Positions 1 to 7,855 of a DNA stretch of 64,000 nt are shown piece by piece. The position numbers and the translations under genes are program-made. Below the pieces are notes generated by a model, which was not told the origin of the DNA, did not search any database, and saw only the letters and a program-made list of their open reading frames with translations. Source of the DNA: Streptomyces sp. Z26 (lineage in GTDB: Bacteria > Actinomycetota > Actinomycetes > Streptomycetales > Streptomycetaceae); contig NZ_RCHV01000002.1 of NCBI RefSeq assembly GCF_003665095.1, positions 3,160,001 to 3,224,000 on the forward strand, written 5' to 3'. Within the stretch, counting starts at the first letter, position 1; each line of letters starts with the position of its first letter.

Positions 1-346
1 CCAGCAGCTCCCGTACGGTGCTCCGCCGCAGGAACGGCACGTCCGCCGAGAGCACCAGCACCGTGTCCCGCCCGGTGTGCCGCAGGCCCGCGTCGAGCGC
101 GGCGAGCGGGCCGCCGCCGGGCGGGTCCTCGCGGACCCGGACGACGGGCCGGTACGCGGGGCGGCGCGGCCCGACGACGACCGTCGTCGCGGCGTCGCGG
201 CAGGCGGCCAGCACCCGGTCGAGCAGGGCGCGGCCGCCGACGGTGAGGGCGGGCTTGTCCGCGCCGCCGAGGCGGCGCGCGCCGCCGCCCGCGACGACGA
301 TCGCGTCGTACGCGGGCGGCGGGCCGTGCGGAGAGTCGTGTGCCAC
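1..346 (-). CDS. mobA: MobA-like molybdenum cofactor guanylyltransferase (3' truncated by window edge)
   Basis: The first 115 codons of a nucleotidyltransferase that would transfer GMP to molybdopterin in the cytosol. Visible are the NTP-binding signature AGGGARRLGGADKP at about residues 19-32, the loop EDPPGGGP, and LSADVPFL, where the Asp should bind Mg2+. These are the expected N-terminal motifs of MobA and related NTP transferases. The GTG start at 346 lies 3 bases after the stop of the upstream E2 gene, so the two are probably co-transcribed. No molybdoenzyme gene is in the window. A related NTP transferase such as MocA or an IspD-like enzyme cannot be excluded from the N-terminus alone. 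Confidence 0.75.
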   Translation of the reverse strand, partial: MAHDSPHGPPPAYDAIVVAGGGARRLGGADKPALTVGGRALLDRVLAACRDAATTVVVGPRRPAYRPVVRVREDPPGGGPLAALDAGLRHTGRDTVLVLSADVPFLRRSTVRELL

Positions 347-349
347 GTC

Positions 350-1903
350 TCAGAGCGTACGGAGCAGCACCGCCGGATGCTCCACGCAGTCCGCGACGTA
401 GCGCAGGAAGCCGCCCGCCGTACCGCCGTCGCACACCCGGTGGTCGAACGTGAGCGACAGCTGCACCACGTGCCGTACGGCCAGCTCGCCGCCGACGACC
501 CACGGCTTCTCGATGATGCGGCCGACGCCGAGCATCGCGGCCTCGGGGTGGTTGATGATCGGGGTGGAGCCGTCGACGCCGAAGACGCCGTAGTTGTTGA
601 GGGTGAAGGTGCCCCCCTGGAGGTCGGCGGGGGACAGCGTGCCCGCGCGGGCGGATTCGGTGAGCCGGGCGAACTCGGCGGTGAGCTGCTCGGCGTTGCG
701 CGCGTGCGCGTCCCGTACGACGGGGACGACCAGGCCGCGTTCCGTCTGCGCCGCGAAACCGAGGTGCACGGCGTCGAGCCGGACGATCTCGCGGGCCTCG
801 GTGTCGACGGTGGCGTTCAGCTCGGGGTGGCGGGCGAGGGCGGCGGTGCAGACGCGGGCGAGCAGCGCGAGGAGCGATATGCGGGCGCCCGGGGCGGTGT
901 GGCCCTCGTTCGCGGCCTGGCGGGCGGCGAGGAGTTCGGTGGCGTCGGCGTCAACCCAGCAGGTGGCGTCGGGGATCTCGCGTCGGCTGCGGGACAGCTT
1001 CTCGGCGGCGAAGCCCCGGAGTCCGCGCAGCGGCAGACGTATCCCCTCGGGCGCGGCGGCCGCGCGGGGCACCGGCGCGGGGCTGTGCACGGGGGCCGTG
1101 CCACGGGGGGCGGGCGCGGTGGTGCCGTACGACCGCTCACGGACGGCCCGTTCCACGTCGGCGCGGAGCACCAGTCCGTCGGGGCCGGTGCCGGGCACGT
1201 CGCGCAGGTCGACACCGTGCTCGCGGGCGAGGCGGCGGACCAGCGGGGAGATGACCGGCACGGGGCCGGTGGTCGCCGGGGCGGGACCGCTGGCGGTCGT
1301 CGTCGGGGGCGTTGGGGCGGGTGTCGGTCGGGCGGGCGCGGTGCCCGCCGCGCCGTTCAGGTGCCGGGGCGCGCCGGACCGTACGGGCGCGGGCGCCGTC
1401 GCGGCGGCCGGGTCCGGGCCGTACGGCTCCGGGCCCGTGGCCGGGGCCGGTTCCGGTGCCGCTGCCGGTGTCGTGAGGGGCGCCGGGCCGCCGACGCGGC
1501 CACGGCGGCGGGTGGAGGGGGCGCGGGTGCCGTACCCGACGAGCACGTTGCCCGAGCCCTCCTGCTCGGCGGCGGGCACGGCCGCCGGAGCCGGGGCCGC
1601 CGGAGCGGAAGCGGAGGCCACGGACGCGGCGGTGGCGGCGGGTGAGGCACCCGCGTGGCCCGCCACGGCGACCGCCACCAGCGGCGTGCCGACGGGCACC
1701 TCGTCGCCCTCCTCGCCGTACCGCGCGGTGACCACGCCACCGTGCGGGCACGGGACGTCCACGAGCGCCTTGGCCGTCTCCACCTCGACGACCGTCTGGT
1801 CCACGGCGACCACGTCGCCGACCGCCACCATCCACCGCACGATGGTGGCCTCGGTCAGGCCCTCGCCCAGGTCGGGGAGGTTGAATTCGCGGACTTCAGC
1901 CAT
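350..1903 (-). CDS. bkdC: 2-oxoacid dehydrogenase E2 (dihydrolipoamide acyltransferase)
   Basis: Acyltransferase core of a branched-chain 2-oxoacid or pyruvate dehydrogenase complex, moving the acyl group from E1 to CoA. The 517 residues show an N-terminal lipoyl domain with the modified lysine in VETAK (Lys45), an Ala/Pro-rich linker, a peripheral subunit-binding domain (ISPLVRRLAREHGV...GPDGLVLRADVERA), and a C-terminal catalytic domain. The catalytic domain ends with the active-site motif HRVCDGG (His488, Asp492). The ATG at 1903 overlaps the E1beta stop by one base (TGATG), so translation is coupled. No E3 (lipoamide dehydrogenase) gene is present; it must be supplied from elsewhere. The substrate (branched-chain or pyruvate) is inferred only from resemblance to Streptomyces bkd operons. 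Confidence 0.92.
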   Translation of the reverse strand: MAEVREFNLPDLGEGLTEATIVRWMVAVGDVVAVDQTVVEVETAKALVDVPCPHGGVVTARYGEEGDEVPVGTPLVAVAVAGHAGASPAATAASVASASAPAAPAPAAVPAAEQEGSGNVLVGYGTRAPSTRRRGRVGGPAPLTTPAAAPEPAPATGPEPYGPDPAAATAPAPVRSGAPRHLNGAAGTAPARPTPAPTPPTTTASGPAPATTGPVPVISPLVRRLAREHGVDLRDVPGTGPDGLVLRADVERAVRERSYGTTAPAPRGTAPVHSPAPVPRAAAAPEGIRLPLRGLRGFAAEKLSRSRREIPDATCWVDADATELLAARQAANEGHTAPGARISLLALLARVCTAALARHPELNATVDTEAREIVRLDAVHLGFAAQTERGLVVPVVRDAHARNAEQLTAEFARLTESARAGTLSPADLQGGTFTLNNYGVFGVDGSTPIINHPEAAMLGVGRIIEKPWVVGGELAVRHVVQLSLTFDHRVCDGGTAGGFLRYVADCVEHPAVLLRTL

Positions 1904-3018
1904 CAGTCACCGCCGCCTTCGGTACCGCCGTCGCCGCCGCCGTCGCCGGACATCGTCCGACCACTCTCCCACTGGAGCCGTGCGACCGCGTCCAGAACGC
2001 GGTCCACTCCCGGCAGATGATGCCGTTCCAGCATGGGCGGCGGATAGGGGATGTCGAGACCGGTGACGCGCAGCACCGGCGCCTCCAGGAAGTGGAAGCA
2101 GCGCTCGGTGATCCGCGCGACGATCTCGCCGCCGGGCCCGCCGAAGCCGGAAGCCTCGTGCACGACGACGGCGCGGCCCGTCCGCCGTACCGACGCCGCC
2201 ACCGTCTCCTCGTCGAACGGCACCAGCGAACGCAGGTCGACGACCTCCAGCTCCCAGCCGTCCTCACGCGCCGCCTCGGCGGCGGCCAGACAGACCGGCA
2301 GCGACGGGCCGTACGTGATCAACGTCGCCGAGGTGCCGCGTCTGCGGACCACCGCGCTGCCGATGCCCGGGACCTCCTCGGGGTCCTCGGGCGACCACTG
2401 CTCCTTCGCCCAGTAGAGCCGCTTGGGCTCCAGGACCACGACCGGGTCGTCGGAGGCGATCGCGGCGCGCAGCAGCCCGTACGCGTCGGCCACCGTGGCG
2501 GGCGTGACGACGTGCAGGCCGGGGGTGGCCACGTAGTACGCCTCGGAGGAGTCGCTGTGGTGCTCGACGCCGCCGATGCCGCCGCCGTAGGGCACGCGGA
2601 GGGTGAGGGGCATCGGGAGGGAGCCGCGCGTGCGGTTCCGCATCTTGGCCACGTGCGAGATCAGCTGCTCGAACGACGGGTACGCGAACGCGTCGAACTG
2701 CATCTCCACGACCGGCCGCAGCCCGTACATCGCCATGCCCACCGCCGTGCCGAGGATGCCGGCCTCGGCGAGCGGGGTGTCCGTGCAGCGGTCCTCGCCG
2801 AACTCCGCAGTGAGGCCGTCCGTCACCCGGAACACGCCGCCGAGCGCGCCGACGTCCTCGCCCATGACGTGCACGGCGGGGTCGGCCGCCATCGCGTCGC
2901 GCAGCGCGCGGTTGACGGCCTGCGCCATCGCGACGGGCTTGCGGGCGCCCGCCGCGCCGCGCCCCGCCGCCGCACCGGCGCCCGTACCGCCGGGTGCCGC
3001 CGTGTCGAGCGTGCTCAT
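1903..3018 (-). CDS. bkdB: 2-oxoacid dehydrogenase E1 component, beta subunit
   Basis: Beta subunit of the thiamine diphosphate-dependent E1 decarboxylase. The 371 residues start after an Ala/Gly-rich leader and contain the transketolase pyrimidine-binding region (VMGEDVGALGGVFRVTDGL, then TPLAEAGILGTAVGMAM) and the C-terminal transketolase domain (ELEVVDLRSLVPFDEETV). I chose the ATG at 3018 because it overlaps the E1alpha stop as ATGA and begins the conserved reading. A longer open frame upstream is only antisense to other frames. It pairs with the alpha subunit immediately upstream and feeds E2 downstream. A Gly/Asp-rich C-terminal tail (about 15 residues) is unremarkable. Confidence 0.93.
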   Translation of the reverse strand: MSTLDTAAPGGTGAGAAAGRGAAGARKPVAMAQAVNRALRDAMAADPAVHVMGEDVGALGGVFRVTDGLTAEFGEDRCTDTPLAEAGILGTAVGMAMYGLRPVVEMQFDAFAYPSFEQLISHVAKMRNRTRGSLPMPLTLRVPYGGGIGGVEHHSDSSEAYYVATPGLHVVTPATVADAYGLLRAAIASDDPVVVLEPKRLYWAKEQWSPEDPEEVPGIGSAVVRRRGTSATLITYGPSLPVCLAAAEAAREDGWELEVVDLRSLVPFDEETVAASVRRTGRAVVVHEASGFGGPGGEIVARITERCFHFLEAPVLRVTGLDIPYPPPMLERHHLPGVDRVLDAVARLQWESGRTMSGDGGGDGGTEGGGD

Positions 3019-4271
3019 CGGCCGCCGCCTTCCGTACGGGTCTCCGCCCGGTTGTCCGCCTCGGCCCCGGCTTCCGCCGCGGCCTCCGCGTCCAGCTCCG
3101 CGCGGAGCTGCGCGGCCTGGGCCGTCAGTTGGGGTGTGGGCGCGGCGTAGACGTCCGCGAAGAGGTCCGCGGGACGCAGCTCCGGGTCCGCGTTCATCCG
3201 GGCGCGCAGGTCCGCGGCCATCTCCTCGGCGTCGCGCGCCGCCTCCGCGACGCCCGCGTCGTCCAGCAGGCCGCGGGACCGCAACTCCCGTTCCAGCAGG
3301 GCGACCGGGTCGTGCTCGCGCCACGCGGCCACCTCGCCGTCGGTGCGGTAGCGGGTGGCGTCGTCGGCGTTGGTGTGGGCGTCGATGCGGTACGTGACGG
3401 CCTCGACCAGGGTGGGGCCGCCACCGGCGCGGGCGTGGGCCACGGCGTCGCCGAGGGCGCTGTGCATGGCCGCCACGTCGTTGCCGTCCACGAGGCGGCC
3501 GGGCATGCCGTACCCGACGGCCTTGTGCGCGAGGGAGGGCGCGGCGGTCTGCTTGGCGAGCGGCACGGAGATGGCGAAGCCGTTGTTCTGCACCAGGAAG
3601 ACGACGGGCGCCCGCCACACGGCGGCGAAGTTGAGCGCCTCGTGGAAGTCGCCCTCGCTGGTCCCGCCGTCCCCGACGAGCGCCAGCGCCACCAGGTCGT
3701 CGCCCGCCAGCCGGGCGGCGTGCGCCAGCCCGACCGCGTGCGGCAGGTGCGTGGCCAGCGGCGTGCAGAGGGGGGCGACGCGGGTGGCGCGCGGGTCGTA
3801 GCCGCCGTGCCAGTCGCCGCGCAGCAGCGTCAGCACCTCGACGGGGTCGAGGCCGCGGGCGACGGCGGCGAGCGTGTCCCGGTAGCTGGGGAACAGCCAG
3901 TCGCGCTCCTCCAGCACCAGCCCGGCGGCGACCTGCGCGGCCTCCTGGCCGGTGGAGGACGGGTAGACGGCGAGGCGGCCCTGCTTGGTGAGGGCGGTGG
4001 CCTGCTGGTTGTAGCGACGCCCGCGGACGAGCGCGCGGTGGAGGCGCAGCAGCAGCTCGGGGTCGAGCGCGCCGCCGTCCGCCGTACCGGCGTGCGCGCC
4101 GGACGCGGCGCGGCCGTCCGCGTCGGCACCCGCGCCGCCGTCCGGGCCGGTGCCCGTGCCCAGCAGGCGGAAGGGCGCGGCGTCCGGCAGCAGCGGGGCG
4201 GGGTCGGTACGGGGTCGCCAGCCGGGCGGCGGGGCGAGGCGGTAGGCGCCGGGCTGCTCGAGGACCGTCAC
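3015..4271 (-). CDS. bkdA: 2-oxoacid dehydrogenase E1 component, alpha subunit
   Basis: Alpha subunit of E1, carrying the thiamine diphosphate/Mg2+ motif GDGGTSEGDFHEALNFAA followed by VVFLVQNN. Also visible are the YPSSTGQEA segment and the phosphorylation-loop-like region YRIDAHTNADDATRYR. The protein (418 aa) begins MTVLEQPGAYRLAPPPGW, as in Streptomyces homologues of this type. A GTG at 4280 is also in frame, but the Shine-Dalgarno GGAGG (4280-4284) sits 8 nt before the GTG at 4271, which favours 4271. First gene of the operon, read away from the Lrp-type regulator. An Ala/Gly/Asp-rich insertion at about residues 40-65 is longer than I would expect. Whether the complex prefers branched-chain 2-oxoacids or pyruvate cannot be settled here. 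Confidence 0.93.
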   Translation of the reverse strand: MTVLEQPGAYRLAPPPGWRPRTDPAPLLPDAAPFRLLGTGTGPDGGAGADADGRAASGAHAGTADGGALDPELLLRLHRALVRGRRYNQQATALTKQGRLAVYPSSTGQEAAQVAAGLVLEERDWLFPSYRDTLAAVARGLDPVEVLTLLRGDWHGGYDPRATRVAPLCTPLATHLPHAVGLAHAARLAGDDLVALALVGDGGTSEGDFHEALNFAAVWRAPVVFLVQNNGFAISVPLAKQTAAPSLAHKAVGYGMPGRLVDGNDVAAMHSALGDAVAHARAGGGPTLVEAVTYRIDAHTNADDATRYRTDGEVAAWREHDPVALLERELRSRGLLDDAGVAEAARDAEEMAADLRARMNADPELRPADLFADVYAAPTPQLTAQAAQLRAELDAEAAAEAGAEADNRAETRTEGGGR

Positions 4272-4339
4272 GGTGAGCACCTCCTCGTAGGGGGTCGCTA
4301 CAGGCGGGAGGCTCCTGTCGGAACCACCCGTGCTTCCCT

Positions 4340-4353
4340 ACCGATTGTTCGGT
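4340..4353. promoter_or_regulatory. TetR-type operator-like site between the bkd operon and its Lrp regulator
   Basis: ACCGATTGTTCGGT matches 13 of 14 bases of the site upstream of paaN (14307-14320), which is itself the reverse complement of the site before paaA (19502-19515). It lies in the 183-bp divergent gap between bkdA and the Lrp/AsnC gene. The arms ACCGA/TCGGT are perfect inverted repeats. The sequence match is observed; regulation by the TetR protein encoded at 13439-14071 is inferred. The same gap also holds a perfect DnaA-box match, TGTGGACAA, at 4388-4396. Confidence 0.5.
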
Positions 4354-4454
4354 CGCCGGTACGTTTTGGCTACACGCGGCCCCAGCCTGTGGACAAACGG
4401 CCCGGTACCCCGATCCGCGCGTGCAGGGCGTCCACGGCGGGGAAGCCTGAACGT

Positions 4455-4964
4455 ATGTCCGACGAACAAATGGCCCGGCCGCCCGGCCCGGAGGACCCGG
4501 AAGCGCTCCGTCCGCCGGTCCGTCCGCTCGACTCCGTGGACCGCGAGATCCTGCGGATACTGCGCGCGGACGGCCGGGCGTCGATCCGTTCCGTCGCCGA
4601 GCAGGTGCACGTGTCGCGGGCCAACGCGTACGCGCGGATCAACCGCATGATCGACGACCGCGTGATCCGCGGCTTCAGCGCCCGTGTCGACCAGGAACGG
4701 GCGGGCCACGGCACGTCCGCGTACATCACGTTGAAGATCGTCCAGGACTCGTGGCGCTCCGTACGGGAGCGGCTGCGCGAGTTGCCCGGCGCCTCCCACA
4801 TGGCGCTCGTCGGCGGCGACTTCGACGTGCTGCTGCTGGTGCACACGGCGGACAACCGGTCGCTGCGGGACCTGGTGCTGACCCGTATCCAGGCGATCCC
4901 GGAGGTGCTGAGCACCCGCACGCTGCTGGTCTTCGAGGAGACTGACCTGGACCCGGAGCCGTGA
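4455..4964 (+). CDS. bkdR: Lrp/AsnC family transcriptional regulator
   Basis: A 169-residue one-domain-plus-RAM regulator, likely controlling the divergent 2-oxoacid dehydrogenase operon in response to an amino acid. The AsnC-type winged helix is at about residues 27-75 (LDSVDREILRILRADGRASI...VSRANAYARINRMIDDRVI). It is followed by a ligand-binding RAM domain (YITLKIVQDSW ... HMALVGGDFDVLLLVHTAD). Size and domain order are standard. The ATG at 4455 follows GGGGAAG. A second ATG at 4470 is possible, but the N-terminal tail is poorly conserved in this family, so the choice is uncertain. The symbol rests on its position next to bkd genes, not on direct evidence. Confidence 0.88.
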   Translation: MSDEQMARPPGPEDPEALRPPVRPLDSVDREILRILRADGRASIRSVAEQVHVSRANAYARINRMIDDRVIRGFSARVDQERAGHGTSAYITLKIVQDSWRSVRERLRELPGASHMALVGGDFDVLLLVHTADNRSLRDLVLTRIQAIPEVLSTRTLLVFEETDLDPEP

Positions 4965-5140
4965 ACGGGCACCCGGGGCGCGGCACCGCGCGGGGGTGCG
5001 TGCGGGGTGTAGGGGGCGTGCGGGGGACGTCGCCGGAATCTCGTCCTCCTGTCACACCCTCGTAACGCGGTGAACGGGAGGGCAACGGACGGCGGCACCC
5101 AGGCATCTCACTTCTCGACCACAGGAAAGGAAGCCCTGAG

Positions 5141-5890
5141 ATGCTTCGTACACGTACGCGCCTGATCGTCGCCCCCGTGGCGGCGGCAGCCGTCGCCCTG
5201 ACCCTCGCCGCCTACCAGGCCGGCGCCACCGAGCCCACGGACGGCTCGTCGCACTCCGGCGCCGTGGGGGCGGCGCCCTGCCTGAGCGGCCTCGACGTCC
5301 TCATCGGCGACCTCGACGGCGACTCGTACCCGGACCGGATCGGCAACCGGGGCCTGGACGGCACCAAGACGACCGTCGAGTGGGGGAACGCGGACGGTTC
5401 GTTCGGCGACAAGCAGGAGATCAACGACCTGGTCGGCGCGGGGAACGACGAGACCGCCACCGCGGCCGTCGCGGACTTCCAGAACGACGGCGTCCTCGAC
5501 CTCGTCGTGAACATCGTCGAGCCCTCCGGCGGCGACGACCCCTCGACGGCGCGCCTCTCGGAGTACCGCCCCGGCCCGCTGAAGCGTGCCGACCTGTCCT
5601 CCGGCGAGACGCAGAAGCTGGACATCGACAAGCACGGCGAGGTCCGGACGCTCGGCATCGCCCGTTACGACGAGCCGGTCGGGAACCCGGACGACTTCCC
5701 CGACCTCGTGATGGTCAACTACGCCGGTGACGGCGTGCTGGAGCGTTCCGTGCGCCTGTCGCAGGCGGACGGCACGCCGGGCGCGTTCAGCCGCGAGGCC
5801 GACGACAAGTACGGCGACTGGGGCACGCCCGCCGAGCCGCCGAGCATGCCCAACGACGGCTGGAAGCAGTTCTACGAGCCCTGCTCCTGA
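5141..5890 (+). CDS. Secreted FG-GAP/VCBS-like protein
   Basis: A 249-residue exported protein of unknown role. It starts with a Sec-type signal peptide (basic start, hydrophobic stretch to about residue 26, likely cleavage after AGA). At least two calcium-loop-like segments typical of FG-GAP/VCBS blades follow: DLDGDSYPDRI near residue 50, and VADFQNDGVLDLVV near residue 110. A third, DFPDLVMVNYAGDG, lies near residue 190. Only one Cys pair is obvious (Cys47 region and the near-terminal Cys). The ATG at 5141 has an AGGAAAGGA ribosome site. Too few blades are present for a full propeller, so it may be a fragmentary or divergent member. It stands alone, followed by a strong hairpin. Confidence 0.7.
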   Translation: MLRTRTRLIVAPVAAAAVALTLAAYQAGATEPTDGSSHSGAVGAAPCLSGLDVLIGDLDGDSYPDRIGNRGLDGTKTTVEWGNADGSFGDKQEINDLVGAGNDETATAAVADFQNDGVLDLVVNIVEPSGGDDPSTARLSEYRPGPLKRADLSSGETQKLDIDKHGEVRTLGIARYDEPVGNPDDFPDLVMVNYAGDGVLERSVRLSQADGTPGAFSREADDKYGDWGTPAEPPSMPNDGWKQFYEPCS

Positions 5891-5974
5891 GCCGTCGCAC
5901 GAGAGACGTCGCACCCGGACGTCGCCACCCCCCGGTCCGCGCGTGGGCCGGGGGGGTCGCGCCGCGCGCACCGT

Positions 5975-6013
5975 ACGGGCGCCGCGGGTCCCGCGTGGAC
6001 CCGCGGCGCCCGT
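5975..6013. terminator. Factor-independent terminator-like hairpin
   Basis: A perfect 17-bp stem (ACGGGCGCCGCGGGTCC and its complement) closes a 5-nt loop. It is placed 85 bases after the secreted protein gene. There is no T-run after it, as is common for Streptomyces terminators. Confidence 0.7.
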
Positions 6014-6136
6014 TGCCGTGGGGGCGGGGTGGCGGGAGGCTGGTGCGCGGCACGTGGCGGCGTCACCGCCGTCACCCGCCGCCGTCACCCTCGTCAACGC
6101 CGTCATCGCCGTCATCGCCGTCACGAAGGAGTTCCC

Positions 6137-6805
6137 GTGGACCCGCAGGTGGACATCGCCCTCGTCCGGAGCTGGATACGGTCCGTCGCCGCCGCCGTGG
6201 ACGCGCACAAGGACCAGCTCACGGAGTACGACTCGGCCATCGGTGACGCCGACCACGGCGCGAACCTGCACCGCGGATTCTCCGCCGTCCTCGACGCCCT
6301 CGCCGCGCAGGAACCGGCCACCGTCGGCGACGTACTGGTGAAGACCGGCAGCACCCTCGTCTCCAAGGTGGGCGGGGCGGCGGGACCGCTGTACGGGAGC
6401 GCGTTCCGGGCCGCCGGCAAGAAGCTGACGGAACCGACGGCGGACACCCGGGAGTTCGGGGAGGCGCTGGCCGCCGGGCTGGAGAGCGTACGGCGGCTGG
6501 GCGGCGCGGCACCCGGCGACAAGACGATGGTCGACGCGTACGCGCCCGCGCTGGAGGCGTTCCAGCGGGTCGCCGCCGAGGGCGGCGGCCTCGCGGTCGC
6601 CGCGCGCGCGGCGGCGGACGCCGCCGAGGAGGGCGTGCGCGCGACGGTGCCGCTCCAGGCGCGCAAGGGGCGCGCCTCGTACCTGGGCGAGCGGAGCGTC
6701 GGCCACCAGGACCCGGGCGCGACGTCCACGGCGCTGGTGTTCGGCGCGCTGGCGGAGGCGGCGGAGGCGGCGAGTGGGGCGGCCGGGGCTGGTGAGGCGG
6801 GCTGA
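6137..6805 (+). CDS. dhaL: Dihydroxyacetone kinase ADP-binding subunit DhaL
   Basis: A 222-residue DhaL protein. In the PTS-dependent dihydroxyacetone kinase, DhaL holds ADP/ATP, is phosphorylated by DhaM, and passes phosphate to dihydroxyacetone bound on DhaK. The Mg2+/nucleotide residues are visible in YDSAIGDADHGANLHRGF (Asp32, Asp37, Asp39, His40), with TLVSKVGGAAGPLYG and GDKTMVDAYAPAL further on and the C-terminal DPGATSTALVFGAL. I chose the GTG at 6137 because it follows GAAGGAG at 6 nt. The longer upstream reading is repetitive. Neither dhaK nor dhaM is adjacent, which is unusual, since the three genes normally form an operon. Confidence 0.88.
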   Translation: MDPQVDIALVRSWIRSVAAAVDAHKDQLTEYDSAIGDADHGANLHRGFSAVLDALAAQEPATVGDVLVKTGSTLVSKVGGAAGPLYGSAFRAAGKKLTEPTADTREFGEALAAGLESVRRLGGAAPGDKTMVDAYAPALEAFQRVAAEGGGLAVAARAAADAAEEGVRATVPLQARKGRASYLGERSVGHQDPGATSTALVFGALAEAAEAASGAAGAGEAG

Positions 6806-6811
6806 GGCTCG

Positions 6812-6849
6812 CGGGGCGGGCGGGGCGGGCGGGGCGGGCGGGGCGGGCG
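6812..6849. repeat. G-rich tandem repeat after dhaL
   Basis: Four contiguous copies of CGGGGCGGG just past the dhaL stop. The plus strand carries eight runs of three or four G residues at short spacing and so has clear G-quadruplex potential. Any role in transcript ending is inference. Confidence 0.75.
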
Positions 6850-6953
6850 CGGTGAGCTGAGGCGCGCGCCCCGGACGACTGTGGGGATTTCCCCACCCCG
6901 ACCCGGTGGTCCACCGCATTCCGGGCGGTCCGGCGCGTTCCTACGGTGGACCC

Positions 6954-7730
6954 ATGAGGAAGACGACCGCCGGCGGCGCGCTGGCACTGACCCTGATCGC
7001 CGTGCTCGCGGCGCTGTCGGGCTGCTCGATGCAGAAGGTCAGCGACGGCGAGGCGGAGCACAGGTCGTTCGCGCTGACGGGCCGGAAGCTGACGGTGGTC
7101 AGCGACGACAGCAGACTGGAGCTGGTGCCCGTCGACCGCGCGGCGGACGGGGACGGGAAGCGGCGGCTCGACGTGACGCGCTGGTTCAAGGCGTCGAAGC
7201 TGAACGGCAAGGTCGGCGTCAGCTGGAAGCTGGAGGGCGGCGACACCCTGCGACTGAAGGTCACCTGCACCGGCGTCGTCGTGGACTGCTCCGCCCGGCA
7301 CCGGGTCGAGGTGCCCCGCGACATGGCGCTGGACGTGCGGTCCCACGACGGCCGGGTCGTGGCGAACGGCTTCAGCACGCCGCTGTCGATCCGTACGGGC
7401 GACGGCAGTGTGGGCGTGCGCGGTGCCAGCGCCGCCCTGCGGATCAGCACCCGCGACGGCTCCGTACGGGCGGAGGAGCTGCGCTCGCCCACGGTCACGG
7501 CCGAGTCGCACGACGGCTCGCTGGAGCTGGGCTTCCGCGAGGCCCCGACGTCCGTCCGGACGGAGAGCCACGACGGCAGCACGACGCTGACGGCGCCGCG
7601 CACCCCGTACCGCATCGAGGCGGACGCGAAAGACGGCTCGGTGGACGTGTCCCTGCCACGCGCGGACGACAGCCGCCGCAGCGTAGAAGCGATATCGCAC
7701 GACGGCAGCATCACCCTGCGCGGACGGTGA
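6954..7730 (+). CDS. DUF4097-type surface lipoprotein
   Basis: A 258-residue lipoprotein. The signal peptide ends in the lipobox LSGC, with the lipidated Cys at residue 24. From about residue 120 onward a short motif recurs roughly every 19-21 residues: SHDGRV, TGDGSV, TRDGSV, SHDGSL, SHDGST, AKDGSV, SHDGSI. This is the pattern of right-handed beta-solenoid domains in the DUF4097 (putative adhesin) family. A Cys pair (CTGVVVDC) lies just before the repeats. Function is unknown. The ATG at 6954 was chosen because it directly begins the signal peptide. Confidence 0.8.
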   Translation: MRKTTAGGALALTLIAVLAALSGCSMQKVSDGEAEHRSFALTGRKLTVVSDDSRLELVPVDRAADGDGKRRLDVTRWFKASKLNGKVGVSWKLEGGDTLRLKVTCTGVVVDCSARHRVEVPRDMALDVRSHDGRVVANGFSTPLSIRTGDGSVGVRGASAALRISTRDGSVRAEELRSPTVTAESHDGSLELGFREAPTSVRTESHDGSTTLTAPRTPYRIEADAKDGSVDVSLPRADDSRRSVEAISHDGSITLRGR

Positions 7731-7855
7731 CGGCCCGGTGGTGACGGCCCGAGCGGGGCGCCGGGCGTACGGGGTCGGGCGCCCTCCGGCGTACGGGCGG
7801 CGGGGTGGCCGTTTCGTTCAAGACGGCGGGGGCCTCGGGGACGGAGGGTGGGCGC

